A stretch of 64,000 nt of DNA. Source: a virus. Position 1 is the stretch's first letter, and each line of letters begins with the position of its first letter. Shown in pieces: positions 49,427-56,000 of the stretch. The position numbers and the translations under genes are program-made. The DNA lies in the IMG/VR virus record IMGVR_UViG_3300029267_002119, positions 38,390-102,389 of that record. One strand, written 5' to 3'. The notes under the pieces are model-generated. The model ran no database searches, was not told the origin of the DNA, and saw only the letters and a list, made by a program, of their open reading frames with translations.

Positions 49427-50147
49427 CTAGTCCTCCAGTCTCCTCGCCGACCCCCAAGAAGACCTCGGTCGCCGCAACGCTCGAGCAGTCTTGTGGAAGG
49501 ACGTCGTATACATCTTCCTCTTCGATCCAGGGTTCGCAACCGGCGACCTTGTGGTTGCCTGGCATGATCTTCCTCTGGAGATCGAGAAGACGATTGAGCT
49601 TGCTGCGGTTCCCCGGCCGTGGGGTCCCGTCGATGTAGAGATTCTTGGGGTGGCAGTTGTCAGGATTGCCGTCCTTGTGCTTCACCCGAAGCCCAGGAAC
49701 GAGAGCGTCGCCAGAGGCCCATTCATACACCATTCGAGCGACGCTCCGCCATCTTTTCCGGTCGCTGGCGCACGCCGATCGCTTCCAATGATCGCCCACC
49801 TGCTTGAAGGTCGGATAGCCACCTTGCTTGATACGACCGAGGTAGAGGGGGAGCAGGCTCGTGCCCGGCTTGAGGTCTATCGCCTGAACGGTCTCAACGC
49901 CCTTCGGTTCGCTCTTGGTGAATACCAGGAAGCGCTGGTCGGCGCTGACCCGCAAGCTGCGGCCGTTGTCGAGGACGACGCGATACGTCTGAGCGCGGCA
50001 CGGTGTCGGCGGAATGTAGATCCGGCCGCCCGCGATCTTCGCCCCGTTCCAGGCGAAGACGTGAACAGCCTTGTCGGTGTTGGCGATGCGAGTGACGGTT
50101 TGCGGGCCGGTGAGGGTGTGGATAACCGTGTCGCCCGCAATGCTCAC
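49410..50147 (-). CDS. Free-standing degenerate Hint protein with HNH domain (Hint 2)
   Basis: 245 residues. GTG 50147 overlaps the TGA of Hint 1 (GTGA), so the protein begins MSIAGDTVIHTLTG: residue 2 aligns with intein Cys1 but is Ser. Block B reads RVSADQRFLVF, where the expected TxxH has become SADQ, so the key His is Gln. An HNH-type insert lies at about 150-172 (LRVKHKDGNPDNCHPKNLYI). The C-terminal block reads EDVYDVLPQDCSSVAATEVF and LGV, with GV in place of the final His-Asn. It therefore should not splice. The HNH domain may still cut DNA. Confidence 0.75.
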   Translation of the reverse strand: MSIAGDTVIHTLTGPQTVTRIANTDKAVHVFAWNGAKIAGGRIYIPPTPCRAQTYRVVLDNGRSLRVSADQRFLVFTKSEPKGVETVQAIDLKPGTSLLPLYLGRIKQGGYPTFKQVGDHWKRSACASDRKRWRSVARMVYEWASGDALVPGLRVKHKDGNPDNCHPKNLYIDGTPRPGNRSKLNRLLDLQRKIMPGNHKVAGCEPWIEEEDVYDVLPQDCSSVAATEVFLGVGEETGGLDGPPR

Positions 50148-50629
50148 TTCGCATCCTTGCCGCAGACGACGATACCCTCGCAAACGAAGTTGCCCGTCGT
50201 GGTGGTGATGTCGAACACACGCGCTTTTCCAGCTGGGACAGGGTCGCCCGCGACCGCCACGCGATTGGCCCTGTTGGCGGTGAACATGAACTGGCCGGGA
50301 ATGCCCGCTCCGGCAGACGGACTAACGAGCTTGTCGCCCGTCCTCAGGTCCCTGGCTTCGATGAGGCCAACCGTCGTGAGCACCTTGTGGTTCGGCGTGC
50401 ATCGGAGCTTGTGCATGTTGAAGAGGGTCACCTCCACGATCTCGGCCTCGGTACTGGCCATCCGTGGGTACTGCGCCACAACCTTGACGATCCTGTCCTT
50501 CTTCTTGTGGTAGGCGAGAACCTCGGGCTGCTCCCCGGTCTTGGCGAGCTTCTCGATCGACGTTGGCATGATGATCGAACCATCGGCCGCGTAGATGAGC
50601 GCTCCTTCTGCCAGACCGTACGGGACCAC
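50144..50629 (-). CDS. Free-standing degenerate Hint protein (Hint 1)
   Basis: 161 residues. GTG 50629 overlaps the TAG of the preceding gene (TAGTG) and has GAAGGGGAAG upstream, a good independent start. The protein opens MVPYGLAEGALIYAADGSII; by comparison with CFAKGTxVxMADG-type inteins, Cys1 is Gly5. Block B, RCTPNHKVLTTVGLIEA, is intact (TxxH). The C-terminal block, KARVFDITTTTGNFVCEGIV then VCGKDAK, has Cys-Gly where His-Asn should be. No endonuclease domain is present. So the fold is kept, but both splice junctions are lost, which argues for a new use of the Hint domain or a relic under decay. Confidence 0.75.
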   Translation of the reverse strand: MVPYGLAEGALIYAADGSIIMPTSIEKLAKTGEQPEVLAYHKKKDRIVKVVAQYPRMASTEAEIVEVTLFNMHKLRCTPNHKVLTTVGLIEARDLRTGDKLVSPSAGAGIPGQFMFTANRANRVAVAGDPVPAGKARVFDITTTTGNFVCEGIVVCGKDAK

Positions 50630-51183
50630 TACTTCCCCTTCGCGTGCCTGTGGGCGCGGGCTTCGTCCTTCGTCGGGAGCTTGAAGGACGGAAGTGCGGC
50701 GAGCTTCACGACATCGGCGATGGACATACCGATCCCCTCGCGCCGGTTCAGGGTCTTGCTGTAGTCGAGCTGGCACGTCGTCGCCGTCTTGATGCCAGCC
50801 TTCTTCAGCTTCTTGAGCAACAGGTCGACGTAGCCGCCCCTCTTGATCGAGGTTGCGGATGGCGTGGAGACGCGCGTGTGGAAGACCTCGCCACCTGCCT
50901 TGCCGGACCAGGTACCCTCGCGCCGGGTCCAGACTAGGCCGCGCTTGTGGAGCTGGGCGAGCGCCTTCTCTACCTTCTTCTTGCCCTCCGCCGCCTTCAC
51001 GGTGACGCCCTGCTTGCGCATGGTCTTGATGACTGAACCCGCCGCCTTTCCGCCGATAAACCGGCCCGTGCCACTCACGCTGGGCGTCGCCCGCGCAGCC
51101 CTGAGCACCTGGCGCTGGAACTCGGAAAGGTCGGGCGGGTCGTCGTAGCCGCCGCCTTCGACGATGCGATCGTAGAAACTCAC
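50629..51183 (-). CDS. Basic protein of the head module, unknown
   Basis: 184 residues from GTG 51183, overlapping the upstream TGA (GTGA) with GGAGG upstream; the frame to 51252 is unnecessary. It has FQRQVLRAARATPSVSGTGR, a winged-helix-like basic stretch (KKKVEKALAQLHKRGLVWTR) and a Lys-rich end. Its last base is shared with the Hint 1 start. Possibly DNA-binding; no family recognised. Confidence 0.5.
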   Translation of the reverse strand: MSFYDRIVEGGGYDDPPDLSEFQRQVLRAARATPSVSGTGRFIGGKAAGSVIKTMRKQGVTVKAAEGKKKVEKALAQLHKRGLVWTRREGTWSGKAGGEVFHTRVSTPSATSIKRGGYVDLLLKKLKKAGIKTATTCQLDYSKTLNRREGIGMSIADVVKLAALPSFKLPTKDEARAHRHAKGK

Positions 51184-51542
51184 GACTGTCCTCCAATTGC
51201 GGTCTTGAGCCGGTTGCGGAAGATGTTCAGCGAGCGGTAGAACCACGGCCACAGCATCTCAAGCCGTTTCTCGAGATCCTCATCCGATATCTCCGTGTCG
51301 GCGCTGACCTTCTTCCTGAGGTCCCTCACGAAGTCATCGGCCACTCGCTGGGCCAGGAGCTTGTCGCCTGAGAGGACCGGCGAGAGATCGAAGTCGATCG
51401 CGGCCTCGCGGATCATCTCGTCGACCAGCTCGGCCTCGGGCGTCTCCGGCGGCGGCGGCCCCATCGCCTTGCGGCGAATGTAGACCATCCGCTTCCTGAT
51501 CTCTGGCCGCCGGGCCATCGTCTCGTCGAGCGGCTCCCCCAT
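51180..51542 (-). CDS. Small helical head-module protein
   Basis: 120 residues from ATG 51542, which overlaps the upstream TGA (TGATG); longer frame is a shadow. Features: MARRPEIRKRMVYIRRKAMG, then acidic helices with AELVDEMIREAAIDFDLSPV and LEKRLEMLWPWFYRSLNIFR. Located in a chain of coupled small genes upstream of the Hint genes. Function unknown. Confidence 0.5.
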   Translation of the reverse strand: MGEPLDETMARRPEIRKRMVYIRRKAMGPPPPETPEAELVDEMIREAAIDFDLSPVLSGDKLLAQRVADDFVRDLRKKVSADTEISDEDLEKRLEMLWPWFYRSLNIFRNRLKTAIGGQS

Positions 51543-52066
51543 CACTTCACCTTCTTGACGGGTGGCACGGTACGGACGATCTTCCAGAGCCTCTTGCTGT
51601 AGCCGGTCTTCTTCCAGGCAGCCCGCTCCGCCATTCGCTCGGCGCTCGCCTTCACCTTCACCGGCTTCTTCACGAATCCGTTGGTGAAGACCACGGTCCA
51701 CTCGCCCGTGCGCGCAGCGCGCTGCACGCGCGAGCGCATCCCCAGCTCAGTGTAGGAGAACTTGTCGCGCTCCCCAGGGAGCATTGGAAAGCGCGGGTTC
51801 GGCATCGCCTCCCTGAGCCAGCTGAGTAGCTCCTCCCGGAAGTGGCGTCCGCCCAGGCCCTTCTTCGACTTCACCCGCTTGCGCGGCGGCAGCTCCTTCT
51901 TCGACGCCTGCTGGACCTTCTTGGTGAGCGCCTCGACCTTGTCCAAGAGCGCTGGATCGCCGCCCGAATCGATCCACGCCTGCATCGCGTCCTTGAGCTG
52001 CTGGGACATCTTCTCCCACGGGAGTGTCTTCAGCGGCCGACGCTTCAGCACCACGGTCGTCGTCAC
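51542..52066 (-). CDS. Basic head-module protein, unknown
   Basis: 174 residues, strongly basic. The N-terminus (LKRRPLKTLPWEKMSQQLKD) leads to a helix with ALLDKVEALTKKVQQASKKE and a C-terminal EWTVVFTNGFVKKPVKVKAS region. The last 20 residues are Lys/Arg rich. Could be a DNA-binding head protein. No family recognised. Confidence 0.5.
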   Translation of the reverse strand: MTTTVVLKRRPLKTLPWEKMSQQLKDAMQAWIDSGGDPALLDKVEALTKKVQQASKKELPPRKRVKSKKGLGGRHFREELLSWLREAMPNPRFPMLPGERDKFSYTELGMRSRVQRAARTGEWTVVFTNGFVKKPVKVKASAERMAERAAWKKTGYSKRLWKIVRTVPPVKKVK

Positions 52067-52109
52067 CAGATCATCTCCAAGCAGCGAGGATAGCAGATTG
52101 GCCCGATCG

Positions 52110-52595
52110 CTACGCCTCTCCGGCCTCCTCGGGCCGGGGCTGGTTGCGGTACTCCTCCCAGTTGTCCGGCTTCTTCCCTCCGTACTGGATCGCCAGCTTC
52201 TCCTCGATGAGCACCTCGTTGACGGTCTTCAACGGCTCGTCCGATGCGACACGGCCTAGCGCGGAGACCGCATCGTCAGGGAGGTGGACGTCGGCGATCC
52301 ACCTGCCGAAGTTGCCGGTCTTGTAGGTGCGGATCATGCACTCGCGGCCCTGGACCAACTCGATCACACGGTCCTTGGACTCTGCCGCGACAGCTCGCTC
52401 GGCCTCCTTCTGCTCGGGCGTGCCCCGACGCGGCCTCATCTCGGGCGCGTCCACCCTCGCGAGCCGGAGCCGCTCGACCCGGTAGTTACCGAACCCGCAG
52501 TCGATGTGCGCTTCGACGGTGTCACCGTCGATCACTCGGGTGACCACCGCCCGATAGTGCCACAGCCGTGAGTCGGACAGACGTAAGTCCAGCAT
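52110..52595 (-). CDS. Staphylococcal-nuclease-like (SNase) protein
   Basis: 161 residues if ATG 52595 is used (GGGGG about eight bases upstream); ATG 52610 is an alternative. The core AVVTRVIDGDTVEAHIDCGF, then VERLRLARVDAPEMRPRRGT, KEAERAVAAESKDRVIELVQ and the later GRWIADVHLPD strand follow the SNase fold order (VxDGDTV, LRLxxxDxPE, RGR/GRxxAxV). The first Asp and the DAPE are present. The catalytic Arg pair of true SNase is partly preserved (RLRLARVDAPE; GRW). May degrade host nucleic acid or be a structural SNase relative. Confidence 0.75.
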   Translation of the reverse strand: MLDLRLSDSRLWHYRAVVTRVIDGDTVEAHIDCGFGNYRVERLRLARVDAPEMRPRRGTPEQKEAERAVAAESKDRVIELVQGRECMIRTYKTGNFGRWIADVHLPDDAVSALGRVASDEPLKTVNEVLIEEKLAIQYGGKKPDNWEEYRNQPRPEEAGEA

Positions 52596-52679
52596 TGTCG
52601 TAACCCCCATGGCCTCGTAGGACCCAGACATCCTACGGCTAGAGGGCATTCCTGGCGAGCACAAGTCCATTCGCGCGAG

Positions 52680-52690
52680 CTGGGTAGAAC
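52680..52690 (+). promoter_or_regulatory. CTGGGTAGAAC promoter-like motif
   Basis: TAGAAC ends at 52690, 11 bases before the repeated 44-base leader that precedes the 52753 gene. Predicted transcription start near 52697. Confidence 0.55.
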
Positions 52691-52701
52691 CTTCAAAGAG
52701 A

Positions 52702-52745
52702 GGTGTGAGAACCAGACGCCTGGTTGTTGAGAGGGGTGGAAGGAG
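52702..52745 (+). promoter_or_regulatory. Repeated 44-base 5' leader, copy 2
   Basis: GGTGTGAGAA, 12-base spacer, then TTGTTGAGAGGG and GGAAGGAG, with the same spacing as copy 1 at 36070-36113. The spacer here forms a small hairpin (AACCAG/CTGGTT around ACGC). The 10-base box is identical and the 22-base box differs at two positions. Confidence 0.65.
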
Positions 52746-52752
52746 TCACACA

Positions 52753-53769
52753 GTGGCACTCAGCAAGAAGACGATCAACAAGCACAACCTGAAGCGCGCC
52801 GAGGTGTTCGCGAAGCACGGCCTCGGCGACCACGACGTCGCCTTCGCACACCCCGAGTTCATCGGCTACGAGGACGACGGCGACGACTGCATCCTCTGCG
52901 AGCACAAGAACATCAAGTGGCTCTTCGCGATCCACTTCGAGGCGCCCGACACGCCGACCGCGCTCGGCAAGGTCGCGACCGGCCTCGTGCGAACCGAGGA
53001 GGTCACCCTCTCCCCGGTCGGGTCCAAGTGCATCACCGACTGGCTGGACGCGGTGCCGGAGTCGGCCGAGAAGCTCGAGGCCCTCAAGCGCTGGGACAAG
53101 GAGATGTCCAAGTGCAAGGCCGCGATGAAGGTGAAGGTCTGCGAAGACCTCTGCCTGGAGCTGCTGGAGACGCGCGGTCTCTCGGTCGAGGAGGACAAGA
53201 CGGCGCGCCAGACGGTCTACGCGCTCTTCCACAAGACCGGCTACAAGGCACGGTCGGTCCTCTCCTGGTACGACCGCAAGGCACTCTCGAAGAACGCCTA
53301 CAAGGTGCTCGACGGCACCTGCGTGCGGAAGACCGCGCAGGAGTGGATCAAGCGGCTCGAGCCGGTGCTCGACAAGCAGGCCGAGCTGGACGCCCAGAAG
53401 GCCAGCGAGCCGGAGCCCGAGACGGTCAAGATGGGCGAGCCCACCCAGCCGGTCCCCGACGACGACCTGGCCGAGCTGGCGGCCGACGACGCCGAACTGA
53501 TCAACCGCTCCCGGAAGGCGTGGGACGCTGGCGCGAGCAAGCTCGACGACTACGAGCGCAACGCGATCAAGGACATCGCCGCGAAGGTCGTCAAGTTCGG
53601 CTCGTTCGCGCCGGGCGGCAAGCAGCGCGGCTTCTTCGAGAAGCTCGTCAACAAGCTGGAGAAGGCCGCAAACGGGACCACCGAGGAGCCCGCGACGGTC
53701 GGCGCCTCGGCCATCCCCGGCGACCCGGACTACGTGAGCGCGAGCGGAATCTCTGGGGCGCGCTACTAA
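52753..53769 (+). CDS. Unknown protein with Cys cluster, head of rightward cassette 2
   Basis: 338 residues from GTG 52753, with GGAAGGAG about eight bases upstream. N-terminus: KTINKHNLKRAEVFAKHGLG, then HPEFIGYEDDGDDCILCEHK (a CxxCxH metal site) and SKCITDWLDAVPESAEKLEA. The middle is basic and helical; from about residue 205 it is acidic and linker-like (EPEPETVKMGEPTQPVPDDD), and the C-terminus has a small helical domain (AIKDIAAKVVKFGSFAPGGK). The second domain resembles short DNA-associated phage domains in style only. Function unknown, probably early. Confidence 0.55.
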   Translation: MALSKKTINKHNLKRAEVFAKHGLGDHDVAFAHPEFIGYEDDGDDCILCEHKNIKWLFAIHFEAPDTPTALGKVATGLVRTEEVTLSPVGSKCITDWLDAVPESAEKLEALKRWDKEMSKCKAAMKVKVCEDLCLELLETRGLSVEEDKTARQTVYALFHKTGYKARSVLSWYDRKALSKNAYKVLDGTCVRKTAQEWIKRLEPVLDKQAELDAQKASEPEPETVKMGEPTQPVPDDDLAELAADDAELINRSRKAWDAGASKLDDYERNAIKDIAAKVVKFGSFAPGGKQRGFFEKLVNKLEKAANGTTEEPATVGASAIPGDPDYVSASGISGARY

Positions 53770-53942
53770 TGGCCGCTCCGCTCCGCAGGGTCGTGCGACA
53801 GTCGAACGACAAGCCGAACGGCGAGTCGGTCATGAGCCAGTTCCGCGTCGAGTACCTGGAGTGCGGTCACTACACGCTGGTCGACGCGAGCAAACCGATC
53901 GCGAGACGGCGACGCTGCAAGCGGTGCACGGAGAAGAAGTGA
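53769..53942 (+). CDS. Small zinc-finger-like protein
   Basis: 57 residues. ATG 53769 shares a base with the preceding TAA (TAATG). The end, VEYLECGHYTLVDASKPIAR then RRRCKRCTEKK, forms a C-x-H...CxxC site. Overlaps the next gene by a GTGA junction. Probably a small metal-binding nucleic-acid protein; no family recognised. Confidence 0.6.
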   Translation: MAAPLRRVVRQSNDKPNGESVMSQFRVEYLECGHYTLVDASKPIARRRRCKRCTEKK

Positions 53943-54772
53943 CCTACCAGCGGCGATACGTTCCGGTCCCGGACGGGCACAACACCCCGCTCACCAAGGA
54001 GGAGTTCCTGTCCCACGTCGCGAGTCTCGGCACCGACCTGTCCCTCGCGCGGTATCGCTACGAGCACACCATCTGCGAAGGGCTGGAGCCCAGGAATTGC
54101 CTCGACGAAGAGGAGGAAAGGCTCTGGCAGCTGGCACACGAGTCGGCGAAGAAGTTGTGCGACCGCCACGACATGAGCGCGGTCGAGAAGCTGGCCGAGG
54201 TTGCGAAGAAGACCGAGGCCGAGGCAAAGGCCGACGCCGAGCGCGAGGTCGTCTTCTCCCTGGCCGTGGACAAGATCATCGAGGGCTACTCCTCACCAGT
54301 CGGCAAGTTCGCGCGAGAGCAGCCTGCGCACGAAGTCGTCCGGCTCGCCATGGCGTTGCTGGAGTACGCGGGGTGCGAAGAGCAAGTACTGCCCATCCTG
54401 AAGCTGCTGCACAAGGCGCGCGAGGAGAGCCATCACTACGCCTCGCCGCACGACGCGCCCGTCTGGGCGTGCCCCCGATGCGAGGGCGAGGGGCACATGG
54501 GCGGCAGGCCCTACGCGAAGGACGTGTGCAAGCTGTGCGGTGGATGGGGCTACGTGCTCGCCAATGCCGACACCGACTACGACAGCTCGCACGACGGCGA
54601 CGAGATCGACCTGACATACGAGGGCCGCCAGGCGATCAACAGGGGTGAGACCTGGACACCCGAAGACGAGGCCATCGCCTCCGGCTACGACTCAATCGAG
54701 GAAGCGAAGGAAGACGGCTGGCGCGAGCCGGACTGGTTCAAGACGCCCGAGGCCGAAGAGAAGGCAGCGTGA
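53939..54772 (+). CDS. Protein with DnaJ-type half zinc finger
   Basis: 277 residues from GTG 53939 (GTGA overlap). The first 140 residues are helical and acidic (EEERLWQLAHESAKKLCDRH; KKTEAEAKADAEREVVFSLA). Around residue 180 is CPRCEGEGHMGGRPYAKDVC then KLCGGWGYV, i.e. CxxCxGxG ... CxxCGGxG, the DnaJ cysteine-rich repeat. No J-domain is present. Such single repeats occur in small phage and Tsi/BSD2-like proteins that bind unfolded proteins. The C-terminus has a QAINRGETWTPEDEAIASGY acidic tail. Confidence 0.6.
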   Translation: MTYQRRYVPVPDGHNTPLTKEEFLSHVASLGTDLSLARYRYEHTICEGLEPRNCLDEEEERLWQLAHESAKKLCDRHDMSAVEKLAEVAKKTEAEAKADAEREVVFSLAVDKIIEGYSSPVGKFAREQPAHEVVRLAMALLEYAGCEEQVLPILKLLHKAREESHHYASPHDAPVWACPRCEGEGHMGGRPYAKDVCKLCGGWGYVLANADTDYDSSHDGDEIDLTYEGRQAINRGETWTPEDEAIASGYDSIEEAKEDGWREPDWFKTPEAEEKAA

Positions 54773-55587
54773 CCGAAGAGACCACCGAGACCACCAAGGC
54801 TGACGAGAAGCCGGAGATCACTCTGGCCACCCGCACGCGCGGCCTGCGCACGTTCCAGTACTATGGCCTGCGCCACAGGTGGGAGTGGAGGCTCTCCAGT
54901 AAGACCCGCGACCTCGTCGCCGCGATGCGCGGGGCCTGGGGAAGTGAGGTCGACATCGTGACGATGCTCGGGGCCGAGCCGCGCGCGCCCTACCAGGACT
55001 GGCAGCGCTACGACGCCCAGTTCGAGGTCGTGGACCTCGGCCGAAACAAGGTGAAGGCCGAGGAGATTCTCGAGGAGCTGAAGAAGGAGGCGCAAGCTGA
55101 GAAGGCGCTTCGCGAGCACGCGGCCCGCGACCTCGTGAAGGAAATCCGGGACTCGGTGGAAGCCTTCGCCCAGCGCTGCAAGGAGCACCAGGAGGGGATC
55201 GCGCGCTCGATCACCAAGAACGGGATCGTCTACACAGCGAAGCACAAGGACATCCGACGTGCGGCCATCGTCGACTTCCAACGCGAGTGGGCCGAGGGGC
55301 TGGCCGAAAGGGAGGGCGCTCTGATCGGCCACATTCGGACCGCGCGAACCGAGGCCAAGAGGGAACTGCTCAACGGCAAGACCAAGGGAGACACGAGCTG
55401 GAACGCGAACGAGGTCGAACACGCCATCGCGCGAGCCAAGGGCGACGCCCTAGTCCAGTGGAAGAACAAGCTCACCGAGTGGATCAAGTCGTGGACGGCC
55501 TGGGAGGAGGCCAAGAAGAAGATCGCAGATCGCAAGCTCCATGTGCTGGCCACCAAGATCACCGAGAAGACCGGCAAGATCAGCTGA
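54769..55587 (+). CDS. Coiled-coil protein, unknown
   Basis: 272 residues from GTG 54769 (GTGA overlap). The N-terminus, ITLATRTRGLRTFQYYGLRH then WEWRLSSKTRDLV, is a compact domain; from residue 95 it is a long coiled coil (KAEEILEELKKEAQAEKALR; AFAQRCKEHQEGIARSITKN). Last in the four-gene coupled set. No family recognised. Confidence 0.5.
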   Translation: MTEETTETTKADEKPEITLATRTRGLRTFQYYGLRHRWEWRLSSKTRDLVAAMRGAWGSEVDIVTMLGAEPRAPYQDWQRYDAQFEVVDLGRNKVKAEEILEELKKEAQAEKALREHAARDLVKEIRDSVEAFAQRCKEHQEGIARSITKNGIVYTAKHKDIRRAAIVDFQREWAEGLAEREGALIGHIRTARTEAKRELLNGKTKGDTSWNANEVEHAIARAKGDALVQWKNKLTEWIKSWTAWEEAKKKIADRKLHVLATKITEKTGKIS

Positions 55588-55590
55588 GGC

Positions 55591-55601
55591 CGGGGTAGAA
55601 C
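55591..55601 (+). promoter_or_regulatory. CGGGGTAGAAC promoter-like motif, leaderless geometry
   Basis: TAGAAC ends at 55601 and ATG 55608 follows after exactly six bases with no ribosome site. Confidence 0.6.
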
Positions 55602-55607
55602 GATCGC

Positions 55608-56000
55608 ATGGCGAAGGACAAGAACTGGAGCAAGGCCAACGAGTTCGAGGCGTGCCCCTGCCCGGCGCCAGGCTGTGACGGCAAGCTGGTCGCGCTCTAC
55701 AACGTCACCATGTCGGCGCCCTACCCCTGGGAGGGCGTCGGCTTCACGAAGTCCTCGATCAAGACCTCCCGCGTGCAGATCGTGGCCGCCTCCTGGGAGC
55801 TGGCCCAGCCGTTCTGTCCGAGCTGCGGCTGGCGATCGAAGGACACGCGGGAGAGCGCCAAGAGCGAGGCGATCCTGCGCCTCATGCGAGCGCTCATCCT
55901 GAAGGGCGTCAGCGCAGCCGAGATCCAGGCGATCGTCGGCGACTCGACCAGCACGATCGATGTGCTGGCCGCGACGCACCCTGATCCGAGCGAGAGCTAG
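55608..56000 (+). CDS. Zinc-binding protein with helix-turn-helix-like end, probably leaderless
   Basis: 130 residues. CPCPAPGCDGKLVAL and PFCPSCGWRSKDT supply a four-Cys zinc site. The C-terminal ILRLMRALILKGVSAAEIQA and IVGDSTSTIDVLA looks like a helix-turn-helix. It may be a small transcription factor. Its TAG lies in GCTAGC and overlaps the stop of the convergent NUDIX gene. Confidence 0.55.
   Translation: MAKDKNWSKANEFEACPCPAPGCDGKLVALYNVTMSAPYPWEGVGFTKSSIKTSRVQIVAASWELAQPFCPSCGWRSKDTRESAKSEAILRLMRALILKGVSAAEIQAIVGDSTSTIDVLAATHPDPSES

Noticed and set aside
50140-50150. Frameshift joining Hint 1 and Hint 2 into one protein
   Set aside because: No slippery heptamer is present at the overlap, and each frame has its own start codon in a stop/start junction typical of this genome.
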